Source: Aliarcobacter sp.
Lineage (GTDB): Bacteria; Campylobacterota; Campylobacteria; Campylobacterales; Arcobacteraceae
Assembly (NCBI GenBank): GCA_028690445.1
Contig: JAQVBE010000015.1
Location: forward strand, 1-64,000
Reading direction: 5' to 3'
Length of the DNA stretch: 64,000 nucleotides
Below are positions 19,068 to 28,252 of the stretch, piece after piece. The notes beneath the pieces are model-generated. The model saw nothing but the letters and a program-made list of their open reading frames with translations, was not told where the DNA came from and made no database searches. Numbering within the stretch: the stretch's first letter is position 1; each line of letters begins with the position of its first letter. A program made the translations under genes and the position numbers.

Positions 19068-20221
19068 TTTGCTAACTTGAAACTATCTGAATATAAATAA
19101 AATACAAAAATTGTTAAAAAACTTAAAAGTTCTTTTGAACCAAATGCACCAAAATCAAATTGTGTTATCACTAAAAAATATGTGGCAATTGGTAATAAAA
19201 TATAATTTCTTGTTTTAAAAATTTTAACTAATACAACACCTATTGTTAGAGTACATGCAATTAATCCAATAACTCCCGTTTTAATTAATATCTCTAAAAT
19301 CATATTATGAGAATCTGGAAATTGTAATAAAAATTCATCTCCTAAATTTTTCCAACTATCCATACCATAACCAACTAAAAGGCTTTTTTGAACTAATACT
19401 AACGTATGTTGCCAAATCATTGTTCTATTACTTGAATTTCCTTCTAATAACTGAGCGAATCTTGTTTGAAAAGAATCAAAACTAAAATACAAAATTAATA
19501 AAAATCCTAAAAACAATGCTAAAAAACCTAAATGTTTTAATCTAAATTGTTTATAATTTAATAAACAAAATATTGCTGTTGCACTAAAACTTGCAACCCA
19601 AGAAGATCTACAAAATGAAAAAATCATCAAAAATGTAAAAAACGAAAGAAGTAAAAAACCTAATATTTTTCTATCTTGAATTAATAATAAACTCAAAACA
19701 AATCCCATTCCAATACTCAAACCAAAGGCATTTCTATTATCCAATGTACCAACTATACCTTCACCTAAAATTACTTCTGGATGATTTAGAACTTGATAAA
19801 CACCCGTTAAACCAAGATAAAAAAATGAAAGTATAGAAAAGATTACAATATCTCTTTTAGAAAAGAAATCAAATTTATAAAAATAAGCTAGAATTATAAA
19901 CATAAGACCATACCTATAAATAAACATAAAAATCAAACTCCATGATTTCTTATCTAAGATTTCTAAATTACTAACATTTGCCAAAAGCATAGTGAAAATT
20001 ATTAGAATAAAACCAATAAAAAGAAAAACTGTTTGATTAAAATTATTTTTTAAAACCATAAACCCTTTTGTTTTAAAAATATGATAAACAAAATATAAAA
20101 CCATTAGTACAGATGAAATCTGAAAAATTACATTTTTAAAAGGAATTGACATTATCCATAAAAATAAAAAAGACTTAAATAAAAGTTGCTCATTCATCTC
20201 AAAATTTAAAAATCTACTCAT
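19064..20221 (-). CDS. O-antigen ligase / polymerase family membrane protein (WaaL/Wzy_C type)
   Basis: A 385-residue polytopic inner-membrane protein with about ten predicted helices. It carries the Wzy_C region: a large periplasmic loop with VGYGMDSWKNLG, then DSHNMILEILIKTGVIGL, whose His is the conserved ligase/polymerase residue. Such proteins either polymerise O-units or ligate glycan to lipid A-core; sequence alone does not decide between them. The absence of a Wzx flippase in the window slightly favours a ligase-type job. It overlaps both neighbours. Confidence 0.75.
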   Translation of the reverse strand: MSRFLNFEMNEQLLFKSFLFLWIMSIPFKNVIFQISSVLMVLYFVYHIFKTKGFMVLKNNFNQTVFLFIGFILIIFTMLLANVSNLEILDKKSWSLIFMFIYRYGLMFIILAYFYKFDFFSKRDIVIFSILSFFYLGLTGVYQVLNHPEVILGEGIVGTLDNRNAFGLSIGMGFVLSLLLIQDRKILGFLLLSFFTFLMIFSFCRSSWVASFSATAIFCLLNYKQFRLKHLGFLALFLGFLLILYFSFDSFQTRFAQLLEGNSSNRTMIWQHTLVLVQKSLLVGYGMDSWKNLGDEFLLQFPDSHNMILEILIKTGVIGLIACTLTIGVVLVKIFKTRNYILLPIATYFLVITQFDFGAFGSKELLSFLTIFVFYLYSDSFKLAK

Positions 20222-21305
20222 TTATTATTCCTTTATAAACTTCAACTGTTTTACCAACCATATTCTCCAAAGAGAAATTACTACTAATATAACCGTACCC
20301 ATCAAAACTTAAAGTTCTTGATTCTAAAATATTACTAGCTAACTCTTTATAATCGCCAACTTCAAAGAAGAAACCATTTTCATTTTCTATTATTATATCT
20401 TTCACTCCACCATGATTTGTAGCAATCACTGGTTTATTCATACAAATAGCTTCAGCAACTGCTCGTCCAAAACTCTCTGGTTTTTTTGAGCTACTAATTA
20501 TCACATCACTTAAAGCATAAATTTGCTCTATTTTGCTTTGACTTCCTGTAAAAATGATATTATCTTCTAATTTTAATTCTTTTATTAGACTCTTTAAAGA
20601 GTTTAAATAATCCTCTTTATCACTTCTTACACCACCAACTATTAAACCAACAATATTAGGAATCTCTTTTTTCACTAACAAAATAGCTTTTATAAAGGTT
20701 TCATAATCTTTTAGTTGAGTAACTCTTCCTACACTTGAAACTATAAATTTATCCTTTAAATTAAACTCTTTCTTAAAATTTTCAATAAAAGTTTCATCGA
20801 TATTTTTTGGATTAAAAAGTTCTAAATCAATTCCCCTTGGAATCACTGTTATTTTATTTTCACTTGTTTGATAATGCTTTTGAATATACTCTTTTATACT
20901 ATTACTTACACAAATCACAGCATCTGATTTTTGCATAATTGAGCTATAAAATCCAACACCATTAAAACCATGAACGGTACTAACTACTTTTATCTTTAGG
21001 CTTTTATTTGCAAAATAAACAAGCCATGCAGGAACTCTACTTCGTACATGAATAATATCTGGGTTTAGCTCTTTTAAAATCTTCTTTAAACCTTTTACTC
21101 TTCTAAATGCTGTGAAAATATTTTTACTACAAACATCAAATTTTAGATGATTTCCACCATCAAGATTTATTTGATTTTCTAGTTTTCCACCAGCACTTAT
21201 TACAAAAGATTCTATTCCTTTTTTTACAAACTCACGGTTTAGTTCAACAACACCTCGTTCAACTCCACCTTCGTTTAATTCAGGAATAACTTGTACAACT
21301 CTCAT
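20214..21305 (-). CDS. glycosyltransferase family 4 (copy A of four)
   Basis: A 363-residue GT-B transferase, the most canonical in the cluster. It starts MRVVQVIPELNEGGVERGVV and has VVSTVHGFNGVGFYSSIM, IPRGIDLELFNP and VSSVGRVTQLKDYETFIKA. The EX7E motif ESFGRAVAE is followed by PVIATNHGGV. It resembles LOS-core or capsule hexosyltransferases. It begins three bases after the UDP-sugar dehydrogenase and overlaps the ligase gene by eight. Donor sugar is not deducible. Confidence 0.85.
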   Translation of the reverse strand: MRVVQVIPELNEGGVERGVVELNREFVKKGIESFVISAGGKLENQINLDGGNHLKFDVCSKNIFTAFRRVKGLKKILKELNPDIIHVRSRVPAWLVYFANKSLKIKVVSTVHGFNGVGFYSSIMQKSDAVICVSNSIKEYIQKHYQTSENKITVIPRGIDLELFNPKNIDETFIENFKKEFNLKDKFIVSSVGRVTQLKDYETFIKAILLVKKEIPNIVGLIVGGVRSDKEDYLNSLKSLIKELKLEDNIIFTGSQSKIEQIYALSDVIISSSKKPESFGRAVAEAICMNKPVIATNHGGVKDIIIENENGFFFEVGDYKELASNILESRTLSFDGYGYISSNFSLENMVGKTVEVYKGIINE

Positions 21306-21308
21306 ATA

Positions 21309-22580
21309 TTATAATTTCCAAGAAGGTTCAGGAACTATACCTTTTACATCGATAATTAATTTTTCATCTTTTATTAAACCATCATACTCTTTTTGAGTTA
21401 TTGATTTAAATTTATCATGTCCAACTGCCACAAGAATTGAATCATATTTCTTTGAGTTTTCAAATGGATTTTCTACAAAGTTGTAGTTATAATAACCCTT
21501 ATCTTTTTCATCAATCCAAGGTTCATATACATCTATATTTGCACCATAATCTTTTAATTCAGAGATTATATCTACAACTTTTGTATTTCTTATATCTGGG
21601 CAATTTTCTTTAAAAGTTAATCCCATAATTAAAATATTTGAATCTTTTATTAGTTTTCCAGCTTTAATCATAAGTTTGATTGTTTTTTCAGCTATATATT
21701 TACCCATTCCATTATTTATCTGTCTTGCACCTAAAATCAAATTTGGTTTATATCCCAACTCTTCTGCTTTATGTGTTAAATAATATGGATCAACACCAAT
21801 ACAATGTCCACCAACAAGACCTGGTTTTAATTTAATAAAATTCCATTTAGTTGCTGCTGCTTCTATTACATCATTTGTATTTATATTCATAGTATCAAAG
21901 ATTAAAGCCAATTCATTTATCAATGCAATATTTACATCTCTTTGAGTATTTTCAATTACTTTTGCTGCTTCTGCTACTTTGATTGAACTTGCTTTATGAG
22001 TTCCAGCTGTTATTATTGATTTATAAAGTTCATCAACAACTGTTGCAATTGCTGGGTTTGAACCAGAAGTTATTTTAAGTATTTTTGTAACTGTATGTTC
22101 TTTATCCCCTGGATTGATTCTTTCAGGAGAATATCCACAAAAGAAATCTTTATTAAAAATCATTCCTGATTCCTTTTCAAGTTCAGGTACACAAATTTCT
22201 TCTGTAACACCTGGGTAAACAGTTGATTCATAAATTACAATATCATCTCTTTTTAATACTTTTCCAATTGTTTGAGAAGATTTAATTAAAGGAGTTAAAT
22301 CAGGTCTATTTGAAGAATCAATAGGAGTTGGAACTGTAACTATATAAATATTACAATCTTTAATATCATCTATATTTGTACTATAAATCATTCCATTCTT
22401 TATTGATTCATTTACTTCATCACTTGTTAATTCCAATGTTCTATCAAATCCACTATTTAGCTCATCAACTCTTGGTTTATTTATATCAAAACCTACTACT
22501 TGATATTTTTCAGAAAATGCATGTGCTAAGGGTAGTCCTACATAGCCTAGTCCGACTATACATATTTTTTTATTCAACAT
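21309..22580 (-). CDS. UDP-N-acetylhexosamine 6-dehydrogenase (TviB/WbpA-like)
   Basis: Oxidises C6 of a UDP-N-acetyl sugar to the uronic acid with two NAD. The 423-residue protein has GLGYVG at 10-15 (NAD-binding), catalytic C260 in GGHCIGVDPYY, and the C-terminal GLTFKENCPDIRNTKV of the UDP-binding domain. Its closest look is to the TviB/VipA group rather than to UDP-glucose dehydrogenase. No epimerase or aminotransferase partner is present in the window, so the final sugar is open. AAAGG precedes the start. Confidence 0.88.
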   Translation of the reverse strand: MLNKKICIVGLGYVGLPLAHAFSEKYQVVGFDINKPRVDELNSGFDRTLELTSDEVNESIKNGMIYSTNIDDIKDCNIYIVTVPTPIDSSNRPDLTPLIKSSQTIGKVLKRDDIVIYESTVYPGVTEEICVPELEKESGMIFNKDFFCGYSPERINPGDKEHTVTKILKITSGSNPAIATVVDELYKSIITAGTHKASSIKVAEAAKVIENTQRDVNIALINELALIFDTMNINTNDVIEAAATKWNFIKLKPGLVGGHCIGVDPYYLTHKAEELGYKPNLILGARQINNGMGKYIAEKTIKLMIKAGKLIKDSNILIMGLTFKENCPDIRNTKVVDIISELKDYGANIDVYEPWIDEKDKGYYNYNFVENPFENSKKYDSILVAVGHDKFKSITQKEYDGLIKDEKLIIDVKGIVPEPSWKL

Positions 22581-22587
22581 TTTTCCT

Positions 22588-23463
22588 TTATATTTTTATT
22601 CTTTTTAATATTTTTACAAAATCTAACTTTTCATCCATATCATTAATTATATATGCTAATTTATGATATTTTGTATTATTTTTTTTTGATTCTAATTCAA
22701 TTATATTTATTTTTGCATCACTATTTGCTCTTACTTCACTAAGCATTGAAGTAGAATCAATAGTAATAAAAAATTCATCACAAACAGCTATAAAATCACC
22801 AATTGGATTTATATTTGGTTCTTTTGAATAAATAAGTTTATAATCAAAATCATATTCATCAACTAAAGCTTCTATTTTAGAAGATGTTCTTCTTGAGGTT
22901 GTAACATATTTTAAATAATCAGGATAATTTTTGAAAATTTCATCTAATTTTTCTTTTATAATATGGTATTGCATTGAAAAAATACCGTTATCTCCACCAA
23001 TTATTATAGCTAGAGATTTTTTATCTTTATTTCTTTCTATAAAACCTTTTGGACTTGAATATGATAAATTTAAAGGAATAGCCAATAAATTATCTAATAA
23101 AACCGGATGGTCATGTTCTTGCGCAATTATATAATAAAAATTTGAGTATTTGTAAGATTTGGGAAGCATTAATGCGATTGATTTTTTGTTATATTTTTGA
23201 GCAATTAATTTATTAAAATAATAAGTTCCAGAACCTGCACTAATAATTGCATCATAAAACTCTGGATAATAATTTTTATGTTCTTCAAAAAGAGAGTCTG
23301 TAAAAAAATCAAATCTATCAAAAATATAAGATAAAACTTTATGAAATTTTGATTTGAATTTTACTTCTAAAATATCATAACTAATATTTTTAATTTTACA
23401 AAAAGCTATTGATTGATTTAAATGCCCTGGTTTCCCATCACTTATTATTAAAATTCTTTTCAT
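22588..23463 (-). CDS. ELM1/GtrOC1-family protein, putative glycosyltransferase
   Basis: A 291-residue protein with the ELM1 family layout: RILIISDGKPGHLNQSIAF at the N-terminus, a SAGSGTYYFN segment, GGDNGIF near the middle, TTSRRTSSK, and ITIDSTSMLSEV near the end. The DGKPGH and SRRT motifs are diagnostic. Plant and bacterial homologues are linked to membranes and glycan synthesis, but the reaction is unknown. I place the start at ATG 23463, after AAAGAGA, giving a 26-base overlap with lpxL; an upstream in-frame ATG (23526) would add 21 unlikely residues. Confidence 0.75.
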   Translation of the reverse strand: MKRILIISDGKPGHLNQSIAFCKIKNISYDILEVKFKSKFHKVLSYIFDRFDFFTDSLFEEHKNYYPEFYDAIISAGSGTYYFNKLIAQKYNKKSIALMLPKSYKYSNFYYIIAQEHDHPVLLDNLLAIPLNLSYSSPKGFIERNKDKKSLAIIIGGDNGIFSMQYHIIKEKLDEIFKNYPDYLKYVTTSRRTSSKIEALVDEYDFDYKLIYSKEPNINPIGDFIAVCDEFFITIDSTSMLSEVRANSDAKINIIELESKKNNTKYHKLAYIINDMDEKLDFVKILKRIKI

Positions 23464-24349
23464 ATATCTCTTTATAATGACTTTTAAACCTTTTGTGAGG
23501 CCAAAACCATTGTTTTTTGTCTTCATATATTATAGCAGATATTGCATTAGCTTCCAATTGAGAAATTATTTTTATATCATTTTTTTCATTATCAGTTTTA
23601 ATAGGAATAATTGGATCATATATTTTTATTTTATATTTATAATTATCCTGATTAAAAATAGCAATTGGAATTATATAAGCATCAAATTTTCTAGCTAAAT
23701 TTGCACTAGAAGATGTTTGATAAGCTTTTTTTCCTAAAAACACCACCTCTTCACCCTCTCTTGAATTGATATTTTGATCAATCAATAAAGATACAGCCTC
23801 TTTTTTTAACATTGCTTTTACAAGTGTTTTTATGGCCCCTGATCTAAAAATAATCTTACTTCCTGACGTTTCTCTAGCTTTTATAATAAACTCATCTATC
23901 TCTTCGAAATTTGATTCCCTTGCTACTTGATACACAGGAATTACAAATCTATTAATATAATGACTAAGCATCTCTATATTTCCATAATGAGCAGAAATCA
24001 AAATTAAAGGTTTACCCTCTTTTTTTAAATTCTCAACAACATGAAGATTTTCTATTTGAACTGTTTGTCTAAGTTCTTCGTCTGTAACATCTAAGTTTTC
24101 GATAAGCGATTGGGCCCATAAAATCATATTAAAATAAGAGTATTTTTGAATCTCTTTAATTTCTAAATCTGATAAAGTATTTCCAAAAACAAAATCTAAA
24201 TTTGTTTTTATTATTCCATTTGTTTTTTTTGCAAACAAATATCCACAAGCTGCTATAAATCTAAAAAAGGCTCTTCTTAAAAATTTTGGCATTTTTCTTA
24301 GTATAAAAACAACTACTAAAAAAAGCTTATAAACCATTTTTTTCATCAT
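23438..24349 (-). CDS. lipid A late acyltransferase (LpxL/HtrB family)
   Basis: Adds a secondary fatty acyl chain to the Kdo-lipid A precursor at the inner membrane. The 303-residue protein has an N-terminal hydrophobic/basic anchor (about 5-35) and the catalytic HX4E motif at H121-E126 in SAHYGNIEML. Downstream come LIDQNINSREGEEVVFLGKKA and QWFWPHKRFK, the typical C-terminal signature. It opens the glycan cluster and overlaps ppx by four bases, so lipid A and glycan genes are probably co-transcribed. LpxL versus LpxM cannot be fixed from sequence alone. Confidence 0.88.
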   Translation of the reverse strand: MMKKMVYKLFLVVVFILRKMPKFLRRAFFRFIAACGYLFAKKTNGIIKTNLDFVFGNTLSDLEIKEIQKYSYFNMILWAQSLIENLDVTDEELRQTVQIENLHVVENLKKEGKPLILISAHYGNIEMLSHYINRFVIPVYQVARESNFEEIDEFIIKARETSGSKIIFRSGAIKTLVKAMLKKEAVSLLIDQNINSREGEEVVFLGKKAYQTSSSANLARKFDAYIIPIAIFNQDNYKYKIKIYDPIIPIKTDNEKNDIKIISQLEANAISAIIYEDKKQWFWPHKRFKSHYKEIYEKNFNNK

Positions 24350-25814
24350 AATATCTTTATAGTTAAATCTTCAGGGCTTTCTAATTTATCAATATTTGAT
24401 TCAATCAAAAATGATTTATTTAATAGAGATATTAGTAAAGTATTATTTTCTAATATATATTCAACTTTTGGTCTTGATAAATCTTGATTTATTGCAATAT
24501 TTAAAGAAATCATAAAAGACATCCATTGCATAACTTGTAAAGAGGGTAAAAGTTCTTCATATTTTAAAATGTCATTTCTTGTAGGAAGTGATTTTTTTGA
24601 AAATTTAATTGTATGTGCTACAAGAACCCTTGAAGTATGTAAAAAATCATAATTTAAACCATTTAAAATAAAATCAAATGCATTATCATTTGATTTATAA
24701 AAATTTAGTGTTGAACCAATAGAATGAAGTTTTGAAGATATTACTAATAAACTTCTAAATTTATTATCAAGATTGTGTATTGGTTTTAAAACATCAAATA
24801 TTTTCTTTGCATTATTACCTAAATATGCACTTTGTTTTTCATCAATTTGGAATCTATCCAATAAACTTCTAACACTTACATTAAAATTTTCTGGAAATTT
24901 ATGATTTGAAGTTCTTAATAAATCAGCTAAATAAGCGCCTTCTCTTACTCCAACCCCCGAAGTAACAACCTCATCTATTTCTAATTCTTCTAAAATAGTT
25001 TTAAAGATAAATGCACCCTCTTTTATGGTATCAAATCTATCTTTTTTTACACCAAATGATTTTAAATCATCATTATTTTTAGCTATTGATATTTTATTGA
25101 ATAAACTAATTTCATCTCTTACCTTATACATATATTCATGTAATACATCTAAAGGATATTGATTCTTTGTCATTACAATCTTTGACAAAGCTCTAATACT
25201 TCCTCCAATTCCTACAACTTTTTTCGGAATTTTTATTTCCAAATTTGAAATCTTTTTTAAATTATCTAAAATATATTTTTTAGCACCTTTAATATCATTT
25301 TTATTAAAATAAAGTTCTTTTATTCTAACTGTCCCAATATTTAAAGATATTGATTTTTCTACTTTCCCTTTATTTACAAAACAAAATTCAGTTGAGCCAC
25401 CACCAATATCAACAGTTACAAAAGTATCATCGTGAAGTAAATTTAAAGCGGCAACTCCACCATAATATGCTTCTTTTTCACCATCAATTACTTTTATATT
25501 TAATCCTAAATCTTTTGAGATTTTAGAAATAAACACATTAGCATTTGGAGCATCTCTTAAGGCTGATGTTGCAACACAAATAATTTTTCTTGATTTTAAA
25601 GCTGTAGATATATTTAAAAAAGATTTTAATGATTCATATGCTCTTTGCATAGGAATTTCTTGTAAGTTTCCATTATTTTCGTAACAGCCCTCAGATATTT
25701 TAACTCTGCTTTTTGTTTCATTTATTAAATTAAATGCGAACCTGCTACTTTTTTGTAGTACAACCATACGCATTGAGTTAGACCCAATGTCAATAATAGT
25801 TGTTACTTTAGACA

Positions 25815-25815
<1 letters not shown>
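24346..25815 (-). CDS. Ppx/GppA-family phosphatase (exopolyphosphatase or pppGpp hydrolase)
   Basis: A 489-residue ASKHA-fold enzyme that cleaves polyphosphate or converts pppGpp to ppGpp. The phosphate-1 motif IDIGSNSMRMVV is near the N-terminus. SALRDAPNA, VIDGEKEAYYGGVAA and VDIGGGSTEF follow, then the adenosine-type GIGGSIRALSK. The C-terminal 180 residues form an HD-like helical domain, as in full-length family members. It overlaps the ferredoxin gene by one base (TAATG). The two possible activities are not separable by motif. Confidence 0.88.
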
Positions 25816-26090
<275 letters not shown>

Positions 26091-26112
26091 TTATTTATGG
26101 TGGAGTTATAAC

Positions 26113-26868
26113 CTAAACTTCTTTAATAAATTCTTTAACTAAATTAAACTTTTGCTTATTTTTTGAAAGCAATAAAGATTTTTCCGTTTTATAAATGCAT
26201 AAATCCTTACAAATATATAAAGATGCCGCAATATCAAACTCTCGTATATTCCCACAATATAATACAAAATCATAATTTTCTGCATCACATAAGGATAAAG
26301 CAACTGCACCTAAAGATCTAAATTTTATGTTATTTTTTGATAATTCTTGACAAATCATTGGATATTCATAAGCTCTTTCAAAAACTGAAATCTTAGTTTT
26401 TAGATTATTTATGGGAATTATTTCTTTATTTTTTGTAAGAGAAAAATACTTTATTTCATCATCAAATGCTCTATATTTTATAATTGAGGATACTAAATTA
26501 GTCACAAATCCAGCTATAGATATTCCATCTTTTTGTAATGCAATAGAAGTTCCATAATATGGCAAATTAGAATAAAAATTATTACTTCCATCAAGTGGGT
26601 CAATAACGATTGTAAACTCTTTATTTGTAGTTCTCAAACCACACTCTTCAGAATAAATATTCCCAAAACTTTCTAAATATTTAATAAAAATATTTTCTGC
26701 AATTAAATCTATTTTTAAAGAATTATCACCACCAAAACCATTAATATTTGTGTATTCGTAATCATTTAAAGATAGATTTGTATTTATGTAAGTATGTAAC
26801 TCTTTATTTGAAAGAATTACAGCCTCAATAAAATTTCTTTTATATAAGGCTGTAAGATTATTATTCAT
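26113..26868 (-). CDS. inositol monophosphatase family protein
   Basis: A 251-residue metal-dependent sugar-phosphate phosphatase. Metal-binding motifs are SEECG at 73-77, the DPLDGSNNF signature at 90-98, and FDIAA with D211. The GGDNSLKIDLIAE segment supplies the first loop. Possible substrates are inositol-1-phosphate, 3'-phosphoadenosine phosphate (CysQ) or other sugar phosphates; the motifs do not decide. Ferredoxin starts 43 bases on and gltD ends three bases upstream, so it belongs to the gltBD transcript. Confidence 0.82.
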   Translation of the reverse strand: MNNNLTALYKRNFIEAVILSNKELHTYINTNLSLNDYEYTNINGFGGDNSLKIDLIAENIFIKYLESFGNIYSEECGLRTTNKEFTIVIDPLDGSNNFYSNLPYYGTSIALQKDGISIAGFVTNLVSSIIKYRAFDDEIKYFSLTKNKEIIPINNLKTKISVFERAYEYPMICQELSKNNIKFRSLGAVALSLCDAENYDFVLYCGNIREFDIAASLYICKDLCIYKTEKSLLLSKNKQKFNLVKEFIKEV

Positions 26869-26871
26869 TTA

Positions 26872-28248
26872 TTATAATAACTCTTTTATTATAGTTTTTG
26901 CAGCTTCTCGTCCATCAACAGCGGCAGTAACAGCTAAGTGAGCGCCTCTTTGACAATCTCCACCTGCATATACTTTTTTGTTTGAAGTTTTGAAATTTGA
27001 ATCAACTACAATTCCACCCCATGAGTTAGTTTCAACATTTAAGTCTTTTAAAAATGATGGTACTTCAGGAGAAAAACCTAATGCTAAAATAATAACATCA
27101 GCGTCTTCTAAATATTCACTTCCTTCAATTAAAACAACTTTTTGTCTTCCGCTAGTATCTGATTTACTCATAGATGTTTCAAGTAATTCAACTCCAACTG
27201 CTAAATCATTTTCAACTTTTATAGACTTAGGACTTACATTAAACACAAATTCAACACCCTCTTCTTTTGCATTTACAACTTCTTTTTTAGATCCTGGCAT
27301 ATTTGCTTCATCTCTTCTGTAAAGGCATTTAACACTAGTAGCACCTTCTCTTACAGATGTTCTAACACAGTCCATAGCAGTATCACCACCACCAATTACA
27401 ACTACTTTTTTATCTTCTACATTAATATATTGTGCATTTTTATTACCAAGATTTCTTTTTTGAATTCCAGTTAAAAAATCAATTGCAAAATGTACATTTG
27501 AAGATTTTTCACCTTCAATTTTTACTTCATTACTTTTAGTCGAGCCAATACCTAAAAATATTGCATCAAAATCATTTTCAAGTTCTGTTATTGATTTATC
27601 CTGTCCTATTTCACAATTTGTATGTAATTTCATTCCTGCTTCTAATAGCCAATTAATTCTTCTATCAATAGTTGTCTTATCAAGTTTAAATCCAGGAATT
27701 CCATACATTAAAAGTCCACCTGCTCGGTCTGCTCTTTCAAACATTTCAACATTAAAACCTTTTCTTAATAAAAAAGTTGCTGCTGAAATTCCAGCTGGTC
27801 CTGAACCTACGATTGCAACTCTTTTATCATTTTTATGCTCAGGAAATTTAAGTTTAATTCCTCTATCAAAGGCATCTTCTGATATAAAAGTTTCAACAGC
27901 ACCAATAGAAATCGCTCCATGTCCTGTATTTAACGAACAAGCACCTTCGCATAAAACATCTTGAGGGCAAATTCTTCCCAAAATTTCAGGAAAAGGAGAT
28001 GTTTCATTTGATAAAGCAAATGCCATATCTGGACTTTTAATAGCTGTTTGTTTTAGCCATGCTGGAATATAATTTCCTAATGGACATCCTGTATGACAAT
28101 ATGGATCACCACATTGCATACATCTATCTGATTGTTCAACTGCTCTTTGTTTCGTGAATACTTGATATACTTCATTAAAATCTTTTAATCTTTGAAGTAC
28201 ATCCCTTTTTTCAGGATTAATTCTTTCAAATTTTGTAAAGTTTAACAT
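26872..28248 (-). CDS. gltD: glutamate synthase small (beta) subunit
   Basis: NADPH-oxidising FAD subunit that passes electrons to GltB for making two glutamates from glutamine and 2-oxoglutarate. The 458-residue protein starts with the Cys-rich region CMQCGDPYCHTGCPLGN and CPQDVLCEGAC, which binds 4Fe-4S clusters. An FAD motif, GSGPAGISAA, lies near 148, followed by the NADPH motif GGGDTAMDC near 290 and AGGDCQRGAHLAVTAA near the C-terminus. It begins four bases after gltB, so the two subunits are coupled. Confidence 0.96.
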   Translation of the reverse strand: MLNFTKFERINPEKRDVLQRLKDFNEVYQVFTKQRAVEQSDRCMQCGDPYCHTGCPLGNYIPAWLKQTAIKSPDMAFALSNETSPFPEILGRICPQDVLCEGACSLNTGHGAISIGAVETFISEDAFDRGIKLKFPEHKNDKRVAIVGSGPAGISAATFLLRKGFNVEMFERADRAGGLLMYGIPGFKLDKTTIDRRINWLLEAGMKLHTNCEIGQDKSITELENDFDAIFLGIGSTKSNEVKIEGEKSSNVHFAIDFLTGIQKRNLGNKNAQYINVEDKKVVVIGGGDTAMDCVRTSVREGATSVKCLYRRDEANMPGSKKEVVNAKEEGVEFVFNVSPKSIKVENDLAVGVELLETSMSKSDTSGRQKVVLIEGSEYLEDADVIILALGFSPEVPSFLKDLNVETNSWGGIVVDSNFKTSNKKVYAGGDCQRGAHLAVTAAVDGREAAKTIIKELL

Positions 28249-28252
28249 ATCT

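Noticed and set aside
12825..24349. Glycan cluster as a complete capsule locus
   Set aside because: No Kps/Wza export genes or Wzx flippase in the window, and it begins with a lipid A acyltransferase; LOS-type function fits better.
26978..27322. 114-codon plus-strand frame inside gltD
   Set aside because: Antisense shadow of a conserved gene, low-complexity Ser/Thr composition.
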